64,000 nt of DNA from Streptomyces sp. NBC_00442 (GTDB taxonomy: Bacteria; Actinomycetota; Actinomycetes; Streptomycetales; Streptomycetaceae). Positions within the stretch are counted from its first letter, which is position 1. Every line of letters starts with the position of its first letter. The stretch lies in assembly GCF_036014195.1 (NCBI RefSeq), contig NZ_CP107918.1, forward strand, positions 744,001 to 808,000. Reading direction: 5' to 3'. The notes beneath the pieces were generated by a model. It did no database searches. It saw nothing but the letters and a program-made list of their open reading frames with translations, and had not been told where the DNA came from. Shown one piece after another: positions 1 to 9,035 of the stretch. The position numbers and the translations under genes were made by a program.

Positions 1-277
1 GCAGCCAGCGCAGCAGCATCGTGAAGCCGAACGCGGCCACGACCAGGACGCCGGCGCAAGCCGCCCAGGCCAGACTCCGCAGATCGCCCAGGAGGTATCC
101 ACCCCAGGCCGCGAGGCCCGCGACCGCGACGAGCACATGGCCGCCGATCAGCCACAGGGGCAGCCGCGTCACACCGGGTGCCCGCTGGCGCAGGCCGCCG
201 TGGCGGATCCACACGAGGGCGAGGTAACCGCCCAGAGCGGCGGTCAGCAACCAGGCACACAGCACGAAGACGCCCAC
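1..277 (-). CDS. Hypothetical membrane protein (3' end outside window)
   Basis: Only the first 92 codons are in the window; the gene runs off the left edge. I start it at the GTG at 277-275, preceded by GGGGGAGTAC as ribosome binding site. The peptide has about three hydrophobic stretches (from VGVFVLCAWLLTAALGGYLA onward, again near residues 43-60 and 68-88) separated by short basic loops (WIRHGGLRQR), so it is an integral membrane protein. I recognise no family motif. It is transcribed away from the cupin gene, separated by a spacer holding a 15-bp tandem repeat. Confidence 0.6.
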   Translation of the reverse strand, partial: MGVFVLCAWLLTAALGGYLALVWIRHGGLRQRAPGVTRLPLWLIGGHVLVAVAGLAAWGGYLLGDLRSLAWAACAGVLVVAAFGFTMLLRWL

Positions 278-420
278 GTACTCCCCCAAGGATTCCCGTC
301 ACGGGATGCAGTGCACCAGCACAGCGCACGGCGCGAAGGCGACCCGGACGCCCATTCCCCGATTCACCCGTTGGCGTGAACAGTGGCCCGACTTCACCGC
401 ATCACAGCCCCCCGCTGTGC

Positions 421-465
421 CATGGGTGCCCGACCCATGGGTGCCCGACCCATGGGTGCTGAACC
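421..465. repeat. 15-bp tandem repeat, three units
   Basis: Units at 421-435 and 436-450 are identical (CATGGGTGCCCGACC); the third, 451-465, ends TGAACC instead of CCGACC. The array lies in the spacer 278-482 between two minus-strand genes, just past the stop of the cupin gene. No function is evident; it may be slippage-prone spacer DNA. Confidence 0.85.
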
Positions 466-482
466 CACAAGTCGGGCCGCTC

Positions 483-965
483 TCACCCCTCCAGCGCCGT
501 GCCGCAGCTCCAGCAGAAGCGCGCGCCGCGTTCGGTGGCGAGCCGGCCGCACTCCGGGCACACCTGCGCGAGGAGGCACGCCGCCTCACCGCCCTCCTCG
601 CTCGGCGGCCCGCCGATGGTGAGGCCGGGCCTGCGCGGGTGCACGGAGAGGTAGCCCATGCCGTCGACGCCGGCGACCAGGGCACGGCGGGAGCCCTTGG
701 GCAGCCAGAGCGCGGTGACGGGGCGCAGCTCCTGGACGCCTTCGTGGGTGCGGAGTTGCCCGGCGCCTTCGAGGACGACCAGCAGGACGTCGAGGTGGAG
801 GTCCGTGTGCTCGTCGATGGCGCGGCCGGGCGGCAGCCGCAGCAGGTTCGCGTCGAGCCCCCGACCGCTCCCACTCAGGCGCCACAGCGCGCCACCGGTG
901 TGCAGCGACGCCGCCGCGAGCTCCCGGCCGAGATCGGCCACCACTCGGGCACTTTGCTGTTCCAT
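483..965 (-). CDS. Cupin-domain protein with C-terminal zinc ribbon
   Basis: 160 aa, ATG start at 965. Residues about 35-115 form a single-domain cupin beta-barrel (PGRAIDEHTDLHLDVLLVVLEGAGQL, split here as PGRAIDEHTDLHLD then VLLVVLEG; later ALWLPKGSRRAL). The last 30 residues carry CPECG...CWSCG, a four-cysteine zinc ribbon. The cupin half gives a small-molecule or metal-binding fold, and the ribbon suggests zinc and a structural or nucleic-acid contact role; the ligand cannot be read from sequence. It is divergent from narG and shares its 246-bp upstream region, so it may respond to the same signal. Whether it acts on nitrate respiration is inference only. Confidence 0.75.
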   Translation of the reverse strand: MEQQSARVVADLGRELAAASLHTGGALWRLSGSGRGLDANLLRLPPGRAIDEHTDLHLDVLLVVLEGAGQLRTHEGVQELRPVTALWLPKGSRRALVAGVDGMGYLSVHPRRPGLTIGGPPSEEGGEAACLLAQVCPECGRLATERGARFCWSCGTALEG

Positions 966-1036
966 CAGTCCGTCACCCTCCCATTGACCAGCACTTTTTC
1001 ACTCCGGGCCGCCCCTTCGGCCGGTCACACACATGC

Positions 1037-1054
1037 GTATTGCAAGTATTGCAA
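1037..1054. promoter_or_regulatory. Tandem GTATTGCAA repeat in nar/cupin divergent promoter region
   Basis: Two exact 9-bp copies of GTATTGCAA (1037-1045 and 1046-1054) sit in the 246-bp spacer between the divergent cupin and narG genes. Each copy contains the self-complementary hexamer TTGCAA, giving TTGCAA-N3-TTGCAA. AT content is locally higher than anywhere around it. A regulator-binding site controlling one or both genes is likely; the protein is unknown. Confidence 0.5.
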
Positions 1055-1211
1055 AGAGCAAGACAAAAAGCGTATAGCTCGCATCAACTCTCCGGAGTCG
1101 CACCGTCACACGCAGCCGCACGGATGCAGTCTGAAGGTGAGGCGGAACACCGGCCACCGTAAGCCAGAGCGGGGGACCGGTGCGTTCCGGGCAGCCCTGG
1201 AAGGAGCGACG

Positions 1212-4200
1212 GTGTCAGTACGGCGCAGTGCCCGCAAGGAAGCGGAGAAGGTGGCGGCGAACACCACGGAACAGCTTCTGCGAGCCGGGCGGATACTGCG
1301 GCGGACCACGACGACACCCGATCTGAGGGCCGTGTACCGCGCGGACCAGAAGGTCAACGACGAGCCGTACCGCGAGCGTTGGGCCCACGACAAGGTGGTG
1401 CGCTCCACGCACGGGGTGAACTGCACGGGGTCGTGTTCGTGGAAGGTGTACGTCAAGGACGGGCTCATCACCTGGGAGACGCAGGAGACGGACTACCCGT
1501 CGGTGGGCCCCGACCGCCCGGAGTACGAGCCCCGCGGCTGCCCGCGCGGCGCCTCCTTCTCCTGGTACACCTACTCCCCCACCCGCGTACGGTTCCCGCT
1601 GGCCCGTGGGGTCCTGGTGGAGATGTACCGCGAGGCGAAGGCGCGCCTGAAGGACCCGGTGGCGGCCTGGGCCGAGGTCACCGAGAACCCCGAGCGGCGC
1701 CGGCGCTACCAGTCGGCCCGGGGCAAGGGCGGCCTGGTGCGGGTCGGCTGGGGCGAGGCCCTGGAGATCGCGGCCGCCGCCCAGGTGCACACCATCAAGG
1801 CGTACGGGCCCGACCGGGTCGCGGGGTTCTCCCCGATCCCCGCGATGTCGATGGCCTCGCACGCGGTCGGCGCCCGCTACCACTCCCTCATCGGCGCGCC
1901 CATGCTGTCCTTCTACGACTGGTACGCGGACCTGCCGATCGCCTCGCCGCAGGTCTTCGGCGACCAGACGGACGTCCCGGAGTCGGGCGACTGGTGGGAC
2001 GCCGCGTACCTCATGCTGTGGGGCTCGAACGTGCCGGTGACCCGGACGCCGGACGCGCACTGGATGGCCGAGGCACGCTATCGGGGGCAGAAGGTGGTGG
2101 TGGTCTCCCCCGACTACGCCGACGCGACGAAGTTCGCGGACGAGTGGCTGCACCCGCATCCCGGCACCGACGGGGCGCTGGCCATGGCCATGGGGCACGT
2201 CATCCTGAGCGAGTTCTTCGTGAAGCGGCGGGTGCCGTACTTCATCGACTACGTACGGCAGTTCACCGACCTGCCGTTCCTGGTGGAGGTGACGGCGCGC
2301 GAGGACGGCCGCAACGTGGCGGGAAAGTTCGTGACCGCCGCCGACGTGGGGCTCGGGGACGAGCCGGACGCCGCGGCCGACCGGTTCCGGCCGGTCCTGG
2401 TCGACGAGGTGTCCGGCAGGCCGGTCGTGCCGGGCGGCACCCTCGGCGACCGCTGGTCCAAGGAGGGCGAGGGGCGGTGGAACCTGGAGCTGGGTGACGT
2501 CGTGCCCGAGCTGACCTTCCACCGGGCGACGGGCGCGTTGAGCGCCGAGATCCTGCTGCCCCGCTTCGACCGGGCCGGCACGATGCGGCGCGCGGTGCCG
2601 GTGCGGGAGATCGGCGGGCGCCGGGTGACCACGGTCTTCGACCTGCTGCTCGCCCAGTACGGCGTGTGGCGCGAGGGGCTCACGGGGCAGTGGCCCGTCG
2701 ACTACGAGGACGCCTCCCAGCCGTGCACGCCGGCCTGGCAGGAGACCATCACCTCGGTGCCCGCGGGCGCGGTGGTGCGGGCGGCGCGAGAGTTCGCGCA
2801 CACCGCGGAGAAGACCCGCGGCCGCTGCATGATCGTGATGGGGGCGGGGACCAATCACTGGTTCCACTCCGACACGATCTACCGCTCCTTCCTGTCCCTG
2901 CTGCTCCTGACGGGCTGTCAGGGCGTCAACGGCGGCGGCTGGGCGCACTATGTGGGGCAGGAGAAGGTGCGCCCCTACACCGGCTGGCAGCAGATGCAGT
3001 CCGCGGCGGACTGGGTGCGCCCCTCACGGCAGATGGCCGGAACGCCCTTCTGGTATCTGCACACCGACCAGTGGCGCTACGAGAAATACGGTGCGGACGC
3101 GCTCGCGTCGCCGGTCGGGCAGGGCCTGTTCAGCGGGCGGCACACCGCCGATCTGGTCGCGCAGTCCGCCCGGCTCGGCTGGATGCCCTCGTACCCCACC
3201 TTCACCGCCAACCCGCTCGACCTCGGCGCCCGGGTCCACGCCAGTGGGCACGAGCCGGGAGAGTGGACGGCGGGCGAACTCGCCGCCGGGCAACTTGAGT
3301 TCGCGGCGTCCGATCCGGACGCTCCGGCCAACTGGCCCCGGGTGCTGACCGTGTGGCGGGCCAACCTCATCGGCTCGTCCGCCAAGGGCAACGAGTTCTT
3401 CCTGCGCCATCTGCTCGGCACCAGCGACAACGCGTCGGCCGACGAAGCGGCCCCCGAGGAGCGGCCCCGCGACGTCGTCTGGCGGGAGGAGGCGCCGCGC
3501 GGCAAGCTCGACCTGCTGCTGGCCCTCGACTTCCGCATGACGTCCACGACGCTGATGGCGGACCTGGTGCTGCCGGCCGCCACCTGGTACGAGAAGCACG
3601 ACCTGTCCAGCACGGACATGCACCCCTATGTGCACGCGTTCTCGCCGGCGATCGACCCGCCGTGGCAGGCCCGTACCGACTTCGAGATCTTCCACGGGCT
3701 CGCGGCCAAGTTCAGCGAGCTCGCCGCGGGACACCTGGACACGGCGTACGACCTGGTGGCGACGGCCCTGCACCACGACACTCCGGGCGAAATGGCCCAG
3801 CCCGGTGGCAGCACCCCCGAGTGGCGGGGCGGCCCCTCCCCCGTTCCGGGGTTCAACATGCCGGACCTCACGCTGGTGGAGCGCGACTACACCGCCGTCG
3901 CCGACCGTCTCGCGGCATTCGGCCCGCTGGCCGAGCAGCACGGCATGACGGTGAAGGGCGTCACCGTCCACCCAGGACCCGAGGCGCGCTGGCTGGCCAG
4001 CCGGTGCGGTGTGGCGCCCGACGGTCCGGCGAGCGGCAGGCCGCTGCTCGACACGGACGTCAAACTCTGCGAGGCGATCCTCGCCCTGTCCGGCACCACC
4101 AACGGCCGCCTGGCCGCCGAGGGATTCGAACAACTCGCCCTGCGCTGCGGGCCCGAGAGCCATCTGGCCTCCCTCTCCCAGACGGTCTCCGAGCGGCGCG

Positions 4201-4922
4201 TGGTGTTCTCCGACACCCAGCGCGGGCCCGTCCAGGTCGGGGCCAGTTTCGAATGGTCGGGCAAGGAGGCCCCCGACCGCCGCTACTCCCCCTTCACGAT
4301 CAACACCGAGCACCGCAAGCCCTGGCACACCCTCACCGGTCGCCAGCACTTCTACCTCGACCACGACTGGATGGCCGAGCTGGGCGAGCAACTCCCGCTG
4401 TACCGACCGCCGTTGGACCTGGCGGCGCTCGGCGAATACACCGGGACACAGGAGCCGGGGGCCCGCTCGGTGGCGGTCCGCTATGTCACCCCGCACTCGA
4501 AGTGGTCCATCCACTCCGAGTACCAGGAGAACCTGCTGATGCAGACCCTGGCGCGCGGCGGGCCCGTCATCTGGATGAGCGTCCAGGACGCCGAGGCCAT
4601 CGACGTGGCGGACAACGACTGGGTCGAGGCGGTCAACGCCAACGGCGTCGTCGTGGCCCGCGCCATCGTCTCGCACCGCATGCCGGCCGGCACCGTGTTC
4701 ATGTACCACGTGCAGGAGCGCATGGTGAACGTCCCCAAGTCCGAGACGACGGGCCGGCGCGGCGGTGTCCACAACGCGCTCACCAAGGTCCTGATCAAAC
4801 CGACCCATCTGATCGGCGGATACGGCCAGTTGTCGTTCGCGCCCAACTACTACGGGCCGACCGGCAACCAGCGCGACGCCGTCACCGTGATCCGCCGCCG
4901 CTCGCAGAACGTGGAGTACTGA
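1212..4922 (+). CDS. narG: Respiratory nitrate reductase alpha subunit
   Basis: 1236 aa, the usual NarG length. GTG at 1212 is chosen because AAGGAG (1201-1206) lies 5 nt upstream and the NarG N-terminus aligns from there; the frame is open much further upstream but reads as non-coding. The FS0 [4Fe-4S] ligands H67, C71, C75 and C110 are visible (HGVNCTGSC and EPRGCPRG), and D236 in YDWYAD matches the molybdenum-ligand aspartate of E. coli NarG. The protein binds bis-MGD and reduces nitrate to nitrite on the cytoplasmic side using electrons passed from NarI via NarH. There is no twin-arginine signal, fitting a cytoplasm-facing enzyme. It heads narGHJI; narH starts 4 nt after its stop. Confidence 0.97.
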   Translation: MSVRRSARKEAEKVAANTTEQLLRAGRILRRTTTTPDLRAVYRADQKVNDEPYRERWAHDKVVRSTHGVNCTGSCSWKVYVKDGLITWETQETDYPSVGPDRPEYEPRGCPRGASFSWYTYSPTRVRFPLARGVLVEMYREAKARLKDPVAAWAEVTENPERRRRYQSARGKGGLVRVGWGEALEIAAAAQVHTIKAYGPDRVAGFSPIPAMSMASHAVGARYHSLIGAPMLSFYDWYADLPIASPQVFGDQTDVPESGDWWDAAYLMLWGSNVPVTRTPDAHWMAEARYRGQKVVVVSPDYADATKFADEWLHPHPGTDGALAMAMGHVILSEFFVKRRVPYFIDYVRQFTDLPFLVEVTAREDGRNVAGKFVTAADVGLGDEPDAAADRFRPVLVDEVSGRPVVPGGTLGDRWSKEGEGRWNLELGDVVPELTFHRATGALSAEILLPRFDRAGTMRRAVPVREIGGRRVTTVFDLLLAQYGVWREGLTGQWPVDYEDASQPCTPAWQETITSVPAGAVVRAAREFAHTAEKTRGRCMIVMGAGTNHWFHSDTIYRSFLSLLLLTGCQGVNGGGWAHYVGQEKVRPYTGWQQMQSAADWVRPSRQMAGTPFWYLHTDQWRYEKYGADALASPVGQGLFSGRHTADLVAQSARLGWMPSYPTFTANPLDLGARVHASGHEPGEWTAGELAAGQLEFAASDPDAPANWPRVLTVWRANLIGSSAKGNEFFLRHLLGTSDNASADEAAPEERPRDVVWREEAPRGKLDLLLALDFRMTSTTLMADLVLPAATWYEKHDLSSTDMHPYVHAFSPAIDPPWQARTDFEIFHGLAAKFSELAAGHLDTAYDLVATALHHDTPGEMAQPGGSTPEWRGGPSPVPGFNMPDLTLVERDYTAVADRLAAFGPLAEQHGMTVKGVTVHPGPEARWLASRCGVAPDGPASGRPLLDTDVKLCEAILALSGTTNGRLAAEGFEQLALRCGPESHLASLSQTVSERRVVFSDTQRGPVQVGASFEWSGKEAPDRRYSPFTINTEHRKPWHTLTGRQHFYLDHDWMAELGEQLPLYRPPLDLAALGEYTGTQEPGARSVAVRYVTPHSKWSIHSEYQENLLMQTLARGGPVIWMSVQDAEAIDVADNDWVEAVNANGVVVARAIVSHRMPAGTVFMYHVQERMVNVPKSETTGRRGGVHNALTKVLIKPTHLIGGYGQLSFAPNYYGPTGNQRDAVTVIRRRSQNVEY

Positions 4923-4926
4923 GACC

Positions 4927-6576
4927 ATGCCCCGTCGCGAAGCACGCATCGGACGTGTCATGGCGCAGGTCGCCATGGTCATGAACCTCGACAAGTGCAT
5001 CGGCTGCCACACCTGTTCGGTCACCTGCAAGCAGACGTGGACCAACCGCTCGGGCACCGAATACGCGTGGTTCAACAACGTCGAGACCCGCCCCGGCCAG
5101 GGTTACCCGCGCGGCCACGAGGACCAGGAGAAGTGGAAGGGCGGCTGGCGGCTCAGGAGCGGCCGTCTCGTGCCGCGCAGCGGCGGCCGGGCGCGGCGCC
5201 TCGCCACCCTGTTCGCCAACCCCGAACTGCCCACCCTCGCCGACTACTACGAGCCCTGGACCTACGACTACGAGACGCTGACCAGCGCCCCTCTCGGCGA
5301 CGACGTCCCCACGGCCCGGCCGCGCTCCCTGATCGACGGCCGGCCCACCGAGGTGACCTGGGGGCCGAACTGGGACGACGACCTGGGCGGCGGCCCCGAG
5401 CACCTGGCCGGCGACCCGGTGCTGCGGCAGATGAACGAATCGGTGCGCCTGGAGTACGAGCAGGCGTTCATGTTCTACCTGCCGCGCATCTGCGAGCACT
5501 GCCTCAACCCGTCGTGCGTGGCGGTCTGTCCCTCGGGCGCCCTGTACAAGCGCATCGAGGACGGCATCGTCCTGGTCGACCAGGACCGCTGCCGCGGCTG
5601 GCGGATGTGCGTGTCGGGGTGCCCGTACAAGAAGATCTACTTCAACCACCAGAGCGGCAAGGCCGAGAAGTGCACGTTCTGCTACCCGCGCATCGAGGCG
5701 GGTGAGCCCACCGTCTGTTCGGAGACGTGTGTGGGGCGGCTCCGCTACCTCGGCGTGATGCTGTACGACGCCGACCGGGTCGGCGAGGCCGCCGCCGTCG
5801 CCGACGACAAGGATCTGTACGAGGCGCAGCTGGGCTGTTTCCTCGACCCGGACGATCCCGAAGTGGCCCGCGCCGCCGAGGAGTCGGGCATCCCGCACGA
5901 CTGGATCACGGCGGCGCGCCGCTCACCGGTCCGCGCCCTGATCACCGACTACCGGGTCGCGCTGCCGCTGCATCCGGAGTACCGCACGATGCCCATGGTC
6001 TGGTACGTGCCGCCGCTCTCGCCGGTCGTGGACTCGCTGACGCGCATCGGCCACGACGGAGAGGATCCCGCCCAGCTCTTCGGCGCCATCGACTCGTTGC
6101 GCATCCCGTTGGAGTACCTCGCGGGCCTGTTCACGGCCGGTGACACCGGGCCGGTGGAAGCGGCGCTGTGCCGGCTCGCCGCGATGCGCGCCCACATGCG
6201 CCGCATCAACCTCGGTGAGGAACGCGACCCGGCGATCGCCCGCGGTGTGGGCCTTGACGAACGGCGCATCGAGGAGATGTACCGGCTGCTCGCCGTGGCG
6301 AAGTACGAGGACCGCTATGTGATTCCCACCAGCTACACCGGGTCGGTGCCCAGCGATCCCGGCGACGGGTGCAGCCTGGACGGCGACGGCGGTCCCGGCA
6401 TGTACGAGGCGGGGCTGCCCGGCATGGAGGCCTTCCACGCGTCACCGGTGCCCGCGACCGGTGCGGGCGTTTCGGCGAACGCCGGGCTGCGCGGCCGGGT
6501 CAACCTGCTCAACTGGGACGGCCGGGGCGCCCCGGGCGGGCTCTTCCCGCGCCGCGGAAAGGAGGAGGACCGGTGA
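4927..6576 (+). CDS. narH: Respiratory nitrate reductase beta subunit
   Basis: 549 aa iron-sulfur electron-transfer subunit. Four cysteine groups are seen: CIGCHTCSVTC (C24-C34), CEHCLNPSCVAVCP, CRGWRMCVSGCP (with the Trp in place of a Cys, typical of the [3Fe-4S] site of NarH) and CTFC...CSETC. Thus three [4Fe-4S] and one [3Fe-4S] clusters pass electrons from NarI haem to NarG. I use the ATG at 4927, just after narG; an in-frame ATG at 4960 (MAQVAMVMNLDKC) is a serious alternative because family members begin close to it. The last four bases overlap narJ (GTGA), implying translational coupling. Confidence 0.97.
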   Translation: MPRREARIGRVMAQVAMVMNLDKCIGCHTCSVTCKQTWTNRSGTEYAWFNNVETRPGQGYPRGHEDQEKWKGGWRLRSGRLVPRSGGRARRLATLFANPELPTLADYYEPWTYDYETLTSAPLGDDVPTARPRSLIDGRPTEVTWGPNWDDDLGGGPEHLAGDPVLRQMNESVRLEYEQAFMFYLPRICEHCLNPSCVAVCPSGALYKRIEDGIVLVDQDRCRGWRMCVSGCPYKKIYFNHQSGKAEKCTFCYPRIEAGEPTVCSETCVGRLRYLGVMLYDADRVGEAAAVADDKDLYEAQLGCFLDPDDPEVARAAEESGIPHDWITAARRSPVRALITDYRVALPLHPEYRTMPMVWYVPPLSPVVDSLTRIGHDGEDPAQLFGAIDSLRIPLEYLAGLFTAGDTGPVEAALCRLAAMRAHMRRINLGEERDPAIARGVGLDERRIEEMYRLLAVAKYEDRYVIPTSYTGSVPSDPGDGCSLDGDGGPGMYEAGLPGMEAFHASPVPATGAGVSANAGLRGRVNLLNWDGRGAPGGLFPRRGKEEDR

Positions 6577-7193
6577 ACCGCCCCGCTCTCCACCAGGCCG
6601 CCTCGCTCCTGCTGGGCTACCCCGACGCCGAGTGGCCGGGGCGGCTGAGTCTCGTACGCACAGCGCTTGGCCAACTTCCCTGTCCCGAAGCGGAGTTGCT
6701 GGGCGGTTTCTGCGACGCCGTGGCCACCGTGGCGCCGTTGGAACTCGGCGCCCGCTATGTCGCCACCTTCGACCGCAGCCGGCGCCGCGCGCTGCACCTG
6801 ACCTACTACACCGATGGCGACACCCGGCGCCGCGGCGCCTCCCTCGCCCGCCTCAAGGCCCTGTTCCGCGACCACGGCTGGGAGCAGGGCGACGGAGAGC
6901 TGCCCGATTTCCTGCCCGGCGTCCTGGAGTTCGCCGCTCGCTGCCCCGAGCCGGGGCTCGCCGTCCTCGTCGAGCACCGGGCCGCGATCGAGCTGCTCGG
7001 CCACGCTCTGGAGAAGTTCCGCAGCCCGTACGCCGATGTGGTGCGGGCCGTGTGCCGGACCCTGCCGGGGCCCGCGCCGGCCGACCACGCGGCGGCCCTG
7101 CGCCTGGCGCGCAGCGGCCCGCCCACCGAGACCGTGGGTCTCGCCCCCTTCCCGCCCCGAGGTTCGCGGCCCACCGAAGGAGCCCGCCGGTGA
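6573..7193 (+). CDS. narJ: Nitrate reductase molybdenum cofactor assembly chaperone
   Basis: 206 aa, GTG start overlapping the narH stop by GTGA, with GGAGGA just upstream. The all-helical TorD/NarJ fold is suggested by the LLGYPD motif near the N-terminus and YVATFDRSRRRALHLTYY (residues about 60-78), followed by RLKALF and LPDFLPGVLEF. NarJ binds apo-NarG and helps insert the molybdopterin cofactor and FS0 cluster before membrane docking; it is not part of the final enzyme. The proline-rich last 25 residues are poorly conserved. Its stop overlaps the narI start. Confidence 0.93.
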   Translation: MNRPALHQAASLLLGYPDAEWPGRLSLVRTALGQLPCPEAELLGGFCDAVATVAPLELGARYVATFDRSRRRALHLTYYTDGDTRRRGASLARLKALFRDHGWEQGDGELPDFLPGVLEFAARCPEPGLAVLVEHRAAIELLGHALEKFRSPYADVVRAVCRTLPGPAPADHAAALRLARSGPPTETVGLAPFPPRGSRPTEGARR

Positions 7194-7930
7194 CGCACCT
7201 GCACATCGCCCTGTGGGGCGTCCTGCCCTACCTCGTCCTGACTGTCCTGGTCGCCGGCACCGCCTGGCGCTACCGCTACGACCGCTTCGGGTTCACCACC
7301 CGCTCGAGCCAGCTCCACGAGTCGCGGCTGCTGCGGGTGGGCGGCCCGCTGTTCCACTACGCGCTGCTGCTCGTCGTCGGCGGGCACATCACGGGTCTGC
7401 TCGTGCCCGAGGCCCTCACCCAGCGCCTGCACGTCAGCGAGGAGATGTACCACGCCTCGGCGCTGGCCATGGGCGGCGCCGCGGGGGTCGCGGCCGCGGC
7501 GGGCCTCGGCATTCTGCTGGTACGCCGGCTGCGCACCCCGGGCGTGCGCCGCGCCACCAGCCGCAGCGACCGGCTGGTCCACCCGCTGCTGGCGCTGGTC
7601 CTGCTCGCGGGGCTCACGGCCACCGCGACCAGCGCCACCAATCCGTACGACTACCGCCTCGGCGTATCGGTGTGGTTCCGCAGCCTGTTCGCGCTCGATC
7701 CCGACGTGGACGCGATGGCGCACGCGCCGCTCGTGTACCGCCTGCACGCGCTGCTTGCGATGACCCTGTTCGCCGCGTGGCCCTTCAGCCGGCTCGTCCA
7801 CGCCTTCACGGCGCCGGTGGGCTACCTGGTCAGGCCGTACGTCGTCTACCGCTCGCGGGCCCGCTCCACGCCGTACCGCCATCCCGCGGCCACGGTCCGG
7901 TCGCGGCGCGAGAAGCCCGTGCCGCGCTGA
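7190..7930 (+). CDS. narI: Respiratory nitrate reductase gamma subunit (cytochrome b)
   Basis: 246 aa, GTG start overlapping narJ by GTGA; SD AAGGAG lies 10 nt upstream. Five membrane spans are expected and five hydrophobic segments are visible. Histidines suited to ligate two b-type haems occur in FHYALLLVVGGHITGL and in the C-terminal span region (YRLHALLAM, SRLVHAF). It anchors NarGH to the membrane and oxidises menaquinol, releasing protons outside. The C-terminus is a short basic tail. It is the last nar gene; no narK-type transporter or two-component system follows. Confidence 0.95.
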   Translation: MTHLHIALWGVLPYLVLTVLVAGTAWRYRYDRFGFTTRSSQLHESRLLRVGGPLFHYALLLVVGGHITGLLVPEALTQRLHVSEEMYHASALAMGGAAGVAAAAGLGILLVRRLRTPGVRRATSRSDRLVHPLLALVLLAGLTATATSATNPYDYRLGVSVWFRSLFALDPDVDAMAHAPLVYRLHALLAMTLFAAWPFSRLVHAFTAPVGYLVRPYVVYRSRARSTPYRHPAATVRSRREKPVPR

Positions 7931-7960
7931 CCGCGGCCGCGAGGTGCCACTCCGCCCCGC

Positions 7961-8353
7961 TCAGCCGTCGGCGACCGCCGCCACGTCCGCCCCGTCGGCG
8001 GGGTTGACGCGGAAGTCTCCGCTTCCCAGGACGATGGCGCGCCCCTTGCGGGCCATGGCCAGGAACTCGTCCATGCCGGAGAAGTACCCGTTCGGGGGTG
8101 GAGCACGGTGTGCGCGAGCCCGGAGCGCCTCAGTTCCGCCTCGAACTCCCGCTTGGCCCGGACCAGTTGGACGCGTTCGAGGCCGGGCGAGCGCACCACC
8201 GACACCGAGACGAACCTGCCGGCGCCGGCGCGCGCACGGACCGGCGGCCAGTCGGTCCCGCGTGCGGGCCGGCGCCCTGACCTCGTGGCCGCGCTCGGCC
8301 AGCTCGCGTACGACCCGGCCGCCCAAGTAGCCGGTCGCGCCCGCCACCAGCAC
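7961..8353 (-). pseudogene. NmrA-like NAD(P)-binding protein remnant, frameshifted and deleted
   Basis: The N-terminal frame from GTG 8353 gives a good Rossmann start (VLVAGATGYLGGRVVRELAE). After about residue 40 the similarity moves to another minus-strand frame (SVVRSPGLERVQLVRAKREFE, then LAHTVLHP, about 8085-8205), and the end returns to the first frame (GYFSGMDEFLAMARKG to the stop at 7961). Intact relatives are about 280-300 aa, so at least two frameshifts and internal deletions have happened. It would have been an NmrA/atypical SDR family protein binding NAD(P). It lies tail-to-tail with narI and next to marR. Confidence 0.7.
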
Positions 8354-8384
8354 CTTCGTCCGTCCCGCCCCCTCGCGATCGCCG

Positions 8385-8978
8385 TCAGCGTCCGGGCGCG
8401 AGCGGATCCTCGACGAGCCCGCCGACGCGGCGCACCTCGTCGAAGGGGTCCACGGCCAGCTCGCCGGCCGCGCGGGTCAGGGCACGCAGGGCCGGCACGA
8501 GCCCGGCCCGCTCCTCCGCGGGCACGCGGGCGACGAGCGCGCCCACCTCGGCCCGGCGGTGCGCCATCACCTTGCCCACCAGGGAGCGGCCCGCGTCCGT
8601 CAGGTTCAGCACGACCTCGCGCCGGCTGGCCGGATTGGTCCTGCGGTCGACCAGACCGGCGGCCTCAAGGCGGTCGACCATCCGCATGGCGGTGGACGGG
8701 TTCACCCCGAGCGTCGCCGCCATGGCAGCCAGCTTGAGCGGCTCACAGCTCTCCAGGACCACCAGCGCGCGCAGTTGCGGCAGCGTCATGGAGTCGTCGA
8801 TCGACGTGAGGGCCCGCGCGGAGATGGCGACCAGGAGCCGGGAGGCCGCCATGACCGCGAGCGCGACCTCCTCGGCCTCCCGGTCCAGCGCATGCCGGTC
8901 GGCGGCCGTGTGACCTGCGGCACTGCCGGAAGGCCGCCGCGGCTGCTGTGCTGCGGGTTCGTCGTGCGCCATGGACAT
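8385..8978 (-). CDS. MarR-family transcriptional regulator
   Basis: 197 aa. The winged helix-turn-helix spans about residues 68-140: TLPQLRALVVLE, then LAAMAATLGVNPSTAMRMVDRLEAAGL (recognition helix, written in two pieces LAAMAATLGV and NPSTAMRMVDRLEAAGLVDR), and the wing RREVVLNLTDAG. The N-terminal 25 residues are low-complexity. ATG at 8978 is used; ATG 8972 is equally possible. It is divergent from the zinc-ribbon gene at 9121, and a perfect 7+3+7 palindrome lies between them, which makes autoregulation and control of the neighbour likely. Confidence 0.88.
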   Translation of the reverse strand: MSMAHDEPAAQQPRRPSGSAAGHTAADRHALDREAEEVALAVMAASRLLVAISARALTSIDDSMTLPQLRALVVLESCEPLKLAAMAATLGVNPSTAMRMVDRLEAAGLVDRRTNPASRREVVLNLTDAGRSLVGKVMAHRRAEVGALVARVPAEERAGLVPALRALTRAAGELAVDPFDEVRRVGGLVEDPLAPGR

Positions 8979-9035
8979 CGATATCCACCCCGATGTGTCG
9001 AGACTGCCTCAAGACGGACAAGCGGCCCCTGTAAT

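Noticed and set aside
306..1211. Upstream open extension of narG
   Set aside because: Frame is open but the peptide is Pro/Ala/Arg-rich, overlaps the cupin gene on the other strand and lacks NarG similarity; a clear ribosome site sits at 1201.
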